Shown here piece by piece: positions 54,480 to 64,000 of a DNA stretch of 64,000 nucleotides (position 1 is its first letter; each line of letters starts with the position of its first letter). Position numbers and translations under genes: made by a program. The notes below the pieces were generated by a model, which saw nothing but the letters and a program-made list of their open reading frames with translations, searched no databases and was not told the DNA's origin. This DNA comes from Ilyonectria destructans (lineage: Eukaryota; Ascomycota; Sordariomycetes; Hypocreales; Nectriaceae). Location of the stretch: assembly GCA_020740775.1 (NCBI GenBank), contig JAHEWK010000038.1, forward strand, positions 124,001 through 188,000, written 5' to 3'.

Positions 54480-55991
54480 TTAAAGTCTCTTTGTGGGATG
54501 CCTCTTGTTCCTGCCACCTGGTTTGGTAGTTGATGACCTCATATTAGGACGAACGGAGGATCGGAGTGTGGCAGATATGTTAGGTGATCGAGAGTCCTCG
54601 TTTTCCTTCGCTTCACCTTCTTCATGGTTATCATTTTCATCAGAGTCTACGGACGTTAAAGGGGAGACCGGCGACCCTGCAATGATTGGAGATGTTGCGG
54701 TAGTTACAGTAGACCCCCTGAGTCTCTTGGGGGCGGGGTTCTTCGAACTTGACTGAGACGATGGAGATGCGGAGATTGCGGGCCTTTTGTTCTGAGATGG
54801 AGTAACGGGTTGTTGGGATGGACCTCCCTGCGGCGATTGTGATGATTGTGACCGTGACTGTTGCGCCTGTGAAGATTTCTTTGAGGGAGACTTGAACATA
54901 GGCCTCGCTGCTGCGAAGCCGCCAGCTTGGGATGGGCCAGGTTCGGTTTTAGAGGGGGAGACTGTGTTAGCGGCAGGTGCAGGTGGCGTGCTCTTGTCCG
55001 GAAACGTCCAAGAGTCGGGAACGATAATGAAAACATAGTCCTTCTCATCAACTGTAGGGGCAGCTACCATAAGACTATGGTCAAGCAGGCCAACAATCTT
55101 GCCGACGCAGTTGAAGGGAACACCTGGTACAAACTGTGTATCTTTCCTATCTGCCATCTTCTTGCAGAGGAGAGAGAATGGCAAAGCGCGAATAGGAAAG
55201 AGAATAAAAACTTGAAAGGGGTGGAAGCCTTTGAAAGGGCTCTTTGATGGCTGACCCGGAGTGATGTAGGTACAGCACTGGATAAATGCACAGCATCTCA
55301 GCTGCGCATCATCCAACAGCGGGACAGAGTCCTTGATCAAGTGGGTTTGACCTGTCCCGAGAACCTGCCCCGTCAAAGAAACAACCGGTTGGATAAGTGG
55401 AAAGCCCTCACTATTGCAAAGAGTTCGTGGGTCAATGCTGATAGTTACATTAGTGGCAAGCGCGATATTCGAACTCGAGCTAAGGGGAAATGGTAAGTCT
55501 GCTTACGCTTGGTATCCAAAGTCGCGTATGAGAACAACTGGAACCTTGTACACATCGCCGTCACCATCTTCATCGCTGAAAACATCAGGCTCCCGTAGCA
55601 CCCACTCCAGTGCGTAGGGGTGTACTTTGCCAGTGAAATGGAACCACTGATTCTCCCACTCCGATTCAACAATCTGCTGGTTATAGACAGAGAGGTTGAG
55701 ACTAAAGTAAATCGGCAGTGGATCAGGGGATCGATACCCTTCAGGACGCAGCACAGAATATTCAGGCAGTGTCATATAGGGAGGGGGTGGAAGAAAAACC
55801 CTGCCAAGAGCTTCAACATTAAGGCTCTTTATAAGTTGTTCATCTGATGTAGGAAACCGCGTCGGGGTATCCAGCTGACCAAAAAAGGACATGGTCATAT
55901 CACTACCAAGGTTTTTCTGAGAGTCATAAGGCATGAGCGGAGGGGGATGACCGCTAAGAGTGGAATTTGAGGTAGAAGTTGATGAAGACAT
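54480..55991 (-). CDS. Helitron B accessory protein (OB-fold-like)
   Basis: ATG 55991 (MSSSTSTSNSTLSGHPPP); exon 1 55991-55507, intron 55438-55506 (69 nt, GTAAGC...ATCAG with branch-like ACTAAT), exon 2 55437-54480. Segment 1: PIYFSLNLSVYNQQIVESEW, FHFTGKVHPYALEW, KVPVVLIRDFGYQ. Segment 2: GFHPFQVFILFPIRALPFSL, FNCVGKIVGLLDHSLM, DYVFIIVPDSWTF. The two segments share a strand-GK-strand layout like paired OB folds, and the C-terminal third is Ser/Gln/Pro-rich and basic (RNKRHPTKRL end). I infer a single-strand DNA-binding helper for rolling-circle transposition, analogous to plant Helitron RPA-like proteins; no family was recognised with certainty. No stop or shift. Confidence 0.72.
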
Positions 55992-56164
55992 AATATATTG
56001 AACAAGCAAAGGTTTCGATAAAAAATGGGAGAGCGGTTAAGATTACGACTCTGCGAGAGAGAGAGAGACATTAAATTATATAGTATATACAATGCGAAGA
56101 TTGATACCACTTGGTAAAGATACTGTATTTCGTTGCGCAGACAGGATGTAGCATCGCCGATCTC

Positions 56165-56460
56165 CATCCAACATTTTCAGCCAAGAACTCCTATCCCTGC
56201 CGGTGTGGATACTTGCACAATTGAATTGACCAATTAATGTAGATGGTGAACAGATTTGCTTTTTCCATGAGTACAAAGGATTGGCCAAAACGTCAGCACA
56301 TGTCGCCGATCGCAGTAAAGCACCTTGAGGTAAGAACGTTGATCCCTGCCAAGTGGATACTTGCACAGCGGAATTGATCAATCAACGTAGCTGTTGAACA
56401 GAATTGCTTCTTCCACGATTACAAAGAATTGACTAAGATATTAATACATGAAAAGAAAGA
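56165..56460. repeat. 149-bp direct repeat (two diverged copies)
   Basis: Copies anchored at ATCCCTGCC (56193 and 56342) share GTGGATACTTGCACA, TGAACAGA and TTGCTT..TTCCA blocks. They lie upstream of the accessory gene of Helitron B. Confidence 0.8.
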
Positions 56461-56567
56461 AAAAAAACAAGTATGAGAGCTGGGCAGTATATGATAGGTA
56501 GATGAAATAACGTGGTGTGTATTATATCAATCACATAAGTGCCCATCGATGTTACCATTACAAGGAA

Positions 56568-57000
56568 AGAGGGTGAAGGGATATTTTGATCTATTGGTAT
56601 ATCAATACTGCAGCGGCCATATGAATAAGAGGGTGGAGGAGTATGATGCCGTATTGGTCTACCGGTGTAATGGCATTCCGACTAGATAATGGGATGAATA
56701 ATCAAGCCTGATGTTATTAATGTTATAAGAATAAGAGGGTGGGGGAGTATGATGCTCTACTGGTATACCGGTGTGATGATGCTCCGAGTGGATGATGGAA
56801 TGAATAATCAAGCCCGAAGTTAATCATCACAAAAGTAAGAGGGTGGTGGAATATGATGCTCTATTGGTATACCGGCGTGATGATGCTCCGAGTAGATGAC
56901 GGGATGAATAATCAAGTCCGATATTGGGATGAAATTGGAAGAGTAAAGAAGACCATGGTGGGATAGAGCTATCATTTATTGGTAGGTGGGTCAAGACGAT
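56568..57000. repeat. About 105-bp minisatellite in the divergent promoter of Helitron B
   Basis: Units starting AAGAGGGTG at 56627, 56733 and 56837 (periods 106 and 104), with a partial unit at 56568 and a degenerate one after 56940. Each has TATGATGC, TTGGT.TACCGG and GATGAATAATCAAG blocks. Position between divergent start codons suggests a promoter role (inference). Confidence 0.88.
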
Positions 57001-57249
57001 GACGATAGACGATATTATCATATAGTTTGATAGGTATAATAGAGATAAAGATGATGTGGGAGTATCGGGATAGAATCGGATCAAGAGCAGAGTAGGACAG
57101 GTTGGTGTGGGAGAATCGAACTCTGCGCCAGAATGTACCGATCACAAAACAGCATTGTGAATGGCATCAACCTTTATTGTTCATATTTATAATGCTATTT
57201 GGCTTAATACACGTGATTACGCACCCTAAGAATACACGACTATCTTGTA

Positions 57250-60200
57250 ATGGAATCGTCATTATCTGCTCTACTTGAAAGGTTGCGTGGTCGAACGCCT
57301 GGCAGCACAATTAGCAGTCTCGGGCTGAACACGTACAATGATATCTTTAGTGCGGCAAACTCGAATACAAACGCAACACTAAGAGAATCACATTCTATTG
57401 TCCAACCAAGCATATGCGATCGTGTTCCGGATGTCCAGCCTGTGGGCTTGGCATTAATGAAGTCACACTCTACTGTCCAACCGAGTACACCTGGTGATAT
57501 TCCAGAAACCGTACCTATAGACCCGGCACTAGAGGGATCACAATCAACTGGCCAATCAAGAAAACCAGGCAATCACCAAGAATACCGATCAAGTGTAAAT
57601 CAAATCGACAATGCCAATGCGCAAACACAGGCGGCAGGAAACTGGATGACCCGGCCACCCCCAGGGAGCACGACGCCGACACAAGTGCCTCCAAGAAAAA
57701 GAGGCAGGCCGCGAGGTTCTCGTGCACCAAAGCGGAGAGATGTTCGAGAAGGAAATCGGGTGCGGGAACATCAGCCAAGTGCATACCAAGCCGACACCAT
57801 CAATACTCAAATACAGGGACCTGAAAGCTGGATGAGTCGACCGTCGCCAAGGAGTACGACACCAATACAGGCGCCTCCAAGATCAAGAGGCAAACCGCGA
57901 ACTTCTCGTGCATCAAGACGGAAAGATGCCCGGGAAAGAAACTGGCGGCAAAGGAGACAAACCCAACAGCAAAGACCACTGGTTGCCGTTGGGACCCCCC
58001 CAGCCAGTTCCCAGTTGCCATCTAATGCTCCACGACGTCAGAAAAGGAGGTCGCAACAAGCACAGCAAATAAAACCTGTACCAGCGCAACCGCTGATAGC
58101 ACCAAACCCCACACAGGCTGCAGAAATAACCGACGCCAGCCAATATCACCCGCACAATGCACTGGGCGTGCAGCAATGTATGAGCATTCCAAGCTTTTCA
58201 GATGTGGATCAACATGGCCAACAAGAACTTGGCGCCAAGCGTAAGGCTGATCAACACGGACAAGAACAAAACAAAAGGCAAAATCGAAGACGGGTTGAGA
58301 ATAGCAACCTTGAAGAGCAAGCCCAGGCATTCGAGAGAGCAATTAAGCATCTGGAAGATGAATTTACTGAGAACGAGAGAATATCCTACACAAAGGATTG
58401 GCGTAAGCCGGTTCCCCGTGAGAGGAATATATCCACAGTCATGGACTTTTATCAAGCATTTCACAACATCGACACCCTACCCATACACACATGCATGATA
58501 TGCTATCAGAAGATCAGCACCACGGAGATAAAAGAGCTTAGCTGGGAAGAGTGGACAAATAGCGCAGCGATGAATAGCTGCCTCACGTATTCATGTCCAG
58601 ATTGCTTCCCTGTTGGCAAGGCTATACCGAGCTGCGAAAACTGTGCCATGAAGATCCGCGAATGCAATATGGCGCGGGGCGGGAACTTGCATCAAGCACT
58701 TGGTTGCGAGCACATGTACCCGGATGCTCTCAGAGATTTGACTTTGGTTGAGGAGAAGCTGATTGCACTCAACACCCATTTCGGCTTCGTTGCAAGAATC
58801 AAAGTGACAAAAAGCACCAAACAGAGTACGGCATATGCACGGCATGTAAAGGGTCACATAACTGTGTTTCCAAACAGTGTTCAAGACTTGGTTACCACAG
58901 TACTACCACATCCGCTTCTACAATCTTTGGAGGATATCCATATATCCTGGCATGGGCCGCAGAGACCAGCCCCCAGCGATCTATCTAAGTTGCTCTCAGT
59001 CCGGAGAGGAGCTGTGGAACGGGCGTTGCTTTGGCTAAAAGAATTTAACCCCCACTATCGGCACATCCAAATCGACAAAGCCGAGTTGGATAGTTGGGGA
59101 GAGCCGGCGCATGGGGTTCCGAGCCAGATCTATGACAGGATAGAGAGAGATGAACCATCGGCATGGGAAGAAACGCGAACAGCGCACATCGTGCCCCCGG
59201 CAGAACGTGGAATGGATGACGCTGGGCCCCAGTCACTCGAACAGATTGTGGACGGGCTGGGCAGAGCGTATGATGAGAATGATGTAAGTTACGACGAGGA
59301 TCAGCAGCTCTATGACGAGCGCAGTCGGGAGGAGCTCGAGTATGAGGGCATGGGAAGCTTTCTTGATGAGATCCTTGCATCTGGTATGTTTCCACTGGAT
59401 ACAGCACCGCGAGCAACCGATGCCGATAAACTGCAATTTGCTATTGATACAATCAGAGGTGGACACACAAATGCGCAAACACAGCCGCCCAACCAGCCGA
59501 CTGGGAGCGCGCAGGATTCCCACCTTCAGCCATACATTCACATTTCAAGAGGCAATGAGTTTGCAGATAGCAATGATCTCTGGCATCTTGCAAAAGCATT
59601 TCCAACACTATTCCCATTCGGTTTCGGTGGGCCACGGTGCAAGGAAGAGATGGAATCGGACCTGTGGAAGAACAGTGTCCAGCTCACAGGGCATGTCCGT
59701 GATAGAGACAGTATTGGAGAGGGTGGAGAGGGTGGAGAGGATGCGACTTCGCCAACACGTAATCTCGGACTTCACGCATGGATGAAGAAAGTGCTGCAAC
59801 GACATGGTGGTCGCTTTGCCAATCATCCGGCGTTTTCATTCCTAGTGTTCAACATAGAGGTTCGGTCTAGGAATAGAGGAGTAAGTATGGTGAGCGTGCG
59901 ACGGAACGATTTTCCTGAGGTTGAGAGGATCATTCAGTCGTTAACACTAGAGAGACTGGCGGAAGTGCAAAAGGAGTTAGAGGCTGGCGGGAGCACCCGA
60001 GATGAAGATATCAAAAAGCTCCTGCGATACATCTCATACTTTGGCCACAAACAGGCCATGTCGCAGGAGTCGCGGCTAGCCATGCGCAGAAAGATTAAAG
60101 CGCTCATCATCAGATACGGTCTACCGGCGATTTGGTTTACGCTGAACCCTAATGACATTACGAACCCGGTAAAGCTACGTCTGGCGGCATATCGAAAGGA

Positions 60201-63200
60201 GGACAAGGCTGCCGCGGAAGCAACCCTGCTTCGGGCCCTTCAGGATAGGTATGAGAGAGTGAAGCTGGCGATAACTGACCCCATAAGCTCTGCCATCTTC
60301 TTCCACCGCGAAGTAGAGATGTTCTTTGAGCATTACGTCAAGGTTGGGGAGGAATCTGTGTTTGGTCAGATTGGACAGTATTTTGGCGCTGTCGAGACCA
60401 ACGAACGCGGTGCTCTTCATGTCCATGGTTTGCTATGGCTTGAAGGGAACTTGGAGCTCGGACACTTTGTCGGTGCTCATGGAAACGGGGAGGATGATGA
60501 GAGTGCGGCGATGGAAAGGGAAGGAATCCTGAAATATGTCGATTCTGTCTTCACTGAGGTACGTACATTCATATACTGATATGACCGAAAGCCAATGTGG
60601 GGTCGGAAGCTGAACTATTATCCAGGACCTGGATGAATCTGCTGCCTTTAGCGAGGAGAGCGAGACTAGGCTGGTTTACGACAACATATCCTACCTGATG
60701 ACCGATGCAGGGCGCTTCTCTGAACAGTTTGACGATGAAGCCCACTTTTGCGCGGGCAGGGTCCAGATGCACGTCCATACCGCAACTTGTGTCAAATACT
60801 CTCATAACAAGGAGGGGGACAAAAAGCCCACATGTCGGTTCCATGCGCCTTGGAAGCTCTTTACAAAAAGCGAATTCGGCGCGGATGGTATACTTCGGCT
60901 CCAACGCTCACATCCCATGATCAACCGATGGAACAAGCCAATGGCGGTCGGGCTGCGGCACAATCACGACATCTCCTTCATCGGGACCCAAAGCAAGACA
61001 ATGGCGCTGATATACTACTTGACAAACTACGCCACAAAGATCCAAGATCCGATCTGGAAGAGAGTGGCCATAGCAGCAGAGCTCTTTCCGAGTATCAGCA
61101 CAACCAGCGCCGTCGGGCTAGGTGCAACAACTGCAAACTACGAAGCCAAGGCAAATCTAAATCGCCAGTATTTGATGAGAATCGCAAACAGAATATTCAC
61201 CGAGAGGCCATTATCGCAGGTGGAGGTGATTGCGCACTTCTTGGATTACCCAAGTGAGTTCTCGAGTACCAAACAATGGTCATATGTGAATATGACAATG
61301 ATATACTGGGCAATACTCCGACGCTGGCAGTATCTCCAGCGATGCAGTAGCACTTTAGGCGATGACGATGATCGACCTATCGAGAACATAGGTGGCAACG
61401 GCAACGGCAACGACGCGGAAGCCAGCGCGGAGAGGGTCTTGGTGGGAAGCGATGGCAAGAAGCTACCATACATTGAAGCCTACCACCACCGTGGAGAGGT
61501 GCTGCAGACATTATGCTTCTATGACTACGTGTCGCTTGTTACATTACAAAAGAGGATAGATTCATCTTCCAAGGAGTTGGTGAAGATAGAATTTGAAAGG
61601 AACTGGAAGCCGGGAAGGGACTGGGTGCAGGTTCTAAGACCCCCGGGGAAGTATGCAGTGCCATGCATCAACGGCTTTCTCGATATGGACTTTGATATTG
61701 ACACAAACGCAGACAGATACCGCAGGTAAGCACAAGCCATGCAACAGTACAGATAAACAAAGAGCATGTACTGATATGAGTACCAGAGCTGCAGTACAGC
61801 ACCTTGCACTCTTCGTACCATGGGAGAAGTTCACTACAGCAGCGTCTGGTGACATCAACGAAATCTGGGAGCACTGGAGACGGCGACTGCCCAAAAGACT
61901 CCGGACTATCGCAGGCAACATCCAGCTCTTGAAGCGATCAGCGGAAGATGCGCGGCGAGATGCAAAGCAGTGGGCGGCTGCGGGGGACGACGCCGTTTTG
62001 GATGATATCGACGCTATGGGGTATGATCTCCAAGATCCTACAGGCCCAGTAAAAGCATATCGGCCCGACCAGGTCGGCCAGCTTGGCCGATTGATTGAGA
62101 CAGTACGAGGTGCTACAGCCCCCAACCAGGTGACCGCTGGTTCGGAGCATCTTTTGCAGATGCTAGATCAGCTCCGCGAAGCCCAAGCAGATATCACCGA
62201 CTTTGCGGATGATGTCGAGACTGTCGCTTCCGCAGAGAACCCAGAGCAGTGCCAGCCAAGCATGGTAGCCAGGAGCGAGCTCCCAACGCAACGTCAGCTT
62301 AGAGGGATCAAGAGCAAGCAGGATCAAGCTGACAAGGAAATTGTGAAAAGAATCCAAGGCACTGATGGAGCTCAGATTACGCAAATCACAGCTGCCGGCG
62401 CAGAAGCATTACTGAACCATACCTTCGCGGGCGCGGGAGAAGATATCATAGAAATGCCAGAAATAGACACCCGGAACACCCAAAGACCCAGTGCCAGGGT
62501 CGCCTTTGGACCGTCGACAACATTCCTCCATGCCGGTCGGGAGATTGCAAGGAGGTTCACCTTGAACGAGCGGCAGGAAATCGCCTTCCTTTTAGTATGT
62601 CGCCATCTCGATACCATCCGGGACGAAGATAACAACGATGATTTCGATAGCAGTAATGTCGAGAACAATGATAACGCACAACTATGCGAGTTCCTGGGTG
62701 GGAAGGGCGGCACTGGGAAGTCCAGAGTCATCGAGGCGTTGGCGGAATTGTTCGCTAGCAAAGACGTATCGCACAGGCTGCTTATGACGGCAACATCGGG
62801 GGCCGCAGCAGCGCGGATCAACGGCGTGACTATTCACTCCGCCTGTGGGATGCAACCCAACGCATCCAGCGGCAATGCCGACGATGGCACCACGGTAACC
62901 TACGTGGACGGTGATGCTCGAAAAAGATGGAGAGAAAAGTGGCTGCTTATCATTGATGAGGTGAGCATGCTGGGCCTCCAGACCCTTTCCGATATCAACA
63001 AGCGACTTTGCGCCGCCCGGGGATCGAATCAAGATTTTGGCGGCATCCCAGTGGTACTACTCTCAGGAGATTTTCACCAGTTCCGCCCAGTGCAAAACAA
63101 GTCGCTATTGACGCCATGGTCCGCCCTCAGGATTGCGGATGAAATGAGGGCGCACGCACTCTGGGCTCGATTTACCACCGTCGTTATGCTCACCGAACAG

Positions 63201-64000
63201 GTGCGCGCAGCGGGGGACCCGGAGCTGCAGCGGCTGCTGACTCGGATCCGGCAGGGGCAGCAAGACGAGTCCGACATGGAGCTTCTTAATAGCCGGTGCT
63301 TTCAGGAAGGCCGAGCCATACCATGGGGCAAGGGCATCACAGTAGTTACACCCCTTAACAGCAATAGATGGAGCTTGAACATGGATGCGGTCTTGGCCTT
63401 CCAGAGGCACCACCAGAAGCCAGTCCGGATATTTCTACCCCAGCACCGTTGGGGTAAACCCAATACATTGCCGGTAACGGAGGAAGAAGCTACGCTCATG
63501 GCCAGCGTCGGAGATGACAGCAAGATCTGTGTGCCGGCCACGTTCATGTTCGTACCTGGCATGCCGGTGGTAGTGACGAAGAATATAAACCCAGGCCTCA
63601 AGCTCGTGAACGGGGCCAAGTACAAAGCACTGGAAGTTATACCAGACGCCAAGAGATTCCCAGGGTATCAACTCGCCCCGAATATCATCCTCCACTTTGG
63701 ACCACCTGCCGGCATCATCCTGTCGTCCGAGTCAACCAAGACGTTCGAATTTGATGAAATGCCACCAGGCACAATCCTGCTTACTCCAACGAGTGCCCAA
63801 ATACCAATCGAAAAGAAGAAGAGGGTCAAGAAGAGGCCTTGGCAGAGGCATAATGTGAGCCGCCGAGGACTTCCCTGCACTGCGGCATTCGCATGCACCG
63901 ATTACAAAATCCAAGGCGAAACCGTCCTCGAGATTGCGCTGGAGCTGCGAGGAACCGGAACAAGGTTGAATACCACAACTGGACAACTCGAGCCAGGAAA
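57250..64000 (+). CDS. Helitron B Rep-helicase (3' partial, apparently intact)
   Basis: Exon 1 57250-60558, intron 60559-60625 (67 nt), exon 2 60626-61725, intron 61726-61786 (61 nt), exon 3 61787 to the window end with no stop. N-terminus: degenerate SxSTVQPS repeats, then two tandem AT-hook units (PPRKRGRPRGSRAPKRRD; PPRSRGKPRTSRASRRKD, about 57690-57930). Cys-rich DUF6570-like region (TCMICYQKIST...CENCAMKIRE; HITVFPNSVQDLVTTVLPHP). Rep: HUH motif GALHVHGLLWL (about 60410) and YYLTNYATK (about 61012). Helicase: Walker A GGKGGTGKSR (about 62698), Walker B LLIIDEVSML (about 62943), RPWQRHNVSRRGLPCTAAFA near the end. It nicks and unwinds the element for rolling-circle transfer (family knowledge). 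Confidence 0.92.

Larger units (their letters stand above)
54480..64000 (+). mobile_element. Helitron B (partial, runs past window end)
   Basis: Same plan as Helitron A: accessory gene on minus (55991-54480), about 1.25 kb spacer rich in tandem repeats, Rep-helicase on plus from 57250. Both genes appear intact. The two introns of the Rep-helicase fall at the same codons as in A. The 3' end is beyond the window. A and B are clearly diverged relatives, not recent duplicates. Confidence 0.88.

Noticed and set aside
1..64000. CRISPR arrays, rRNA or tRNA genes
   Set aside because: No regularly spaced repeats of CRISPR type, and no convincing B-box or cloverleaf was noticed by eye; a tRNAscan run could overturn the tRNA part.

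Overview
The window is nuclear DNA of a filamentous ascomycete (Pezizomycotina). The signs are short GT...AG introns of about 55-80 nt, a fungal kinase-like gene, a Myb/SANT-like gene, a MYND-finger gene, a fungal chitinase relic, and fungal transposon families (Fot/pogo, BED-finger hAT, Copia, Helitron with a PIF1-type helicase). I cannot fix the genus. Almost everything after about 9.8 kb is mobile DNA, much of it nested, so this is an accessory or repeat-rich compartment rather than ordinary gene space.

Layout. 1-1.8 kb: 3' part of a kinase-like host gene. 2.6-8.0 kb: decayed host sequence, chiefly a multi-frame relic of a chitinase-type C-terminal region on the minus strand, split by an LTR-like insertion. 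9.8-14.8 kb: the N-terminal part of a Helitron protein (minus strand), cut by a 3.2 kb hAT element with a perfect 8-bp target duplication, followed by a 136-bp Helitron 3' tail. 14.8-24.8 kb: a Copia retroelement broken by a Helitron tail, a Fot/pogo transposon (intact transposase), a 351-bp MITE and, at its other end, an intact 831-aa hAT. 24.8-28.6 kb: a second Helitron helicase relic, split by a 687-bp non-autonomous hAT with a perfect 8-bp duplication and carrying many in-frame stops. 29.1-34.2 kb: an old integrase-type DNA transposon that seems to have carried three genes (DDE integrase-like transposase plus two cysteine-containing accessory proteins). 34.7-41.2 kb: host-like remnants, a Myb/SANT-like gene that runs into a hAT terminus, and a MYND gene. 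41.4-54.0 kb: Helitron A. 54.0 kb to the end: Helitron B, open at the window edge.

The most interesting system is the pair of related Helitrons A and B. Each carries two divergent genes: a minus-strand accessory protein with two beta-rich, OB-fold-like segments, and a plus-strand Rep-helicase giant (HUH nuclease with two tyrosines, DUF6570-like cysteine-rich region, PIF1 helicase) with two introns at identical positions and a family-specific N-terminus with AT-hook repeats. Helitron A is disabled by a hAT inserted in its helicase; removing the hAT and one target duplication keeps one open frame of 2,358 codons. Helitron B shows no break up to the window end and may be autonomous. Helitron A's 3' end (small hairpin, CTAG, then T) is identical over 136 bp to the tail buried in the Copia copy near 14.7 kb.

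Age layering is visible. The 25-34 kb elements have lost frames mainly to stops of the C-to-T/G-to-A type, as expected from repeat-induced point mutation, while the Fot, two of the hATs and the two large Helitrons keep long open frames.
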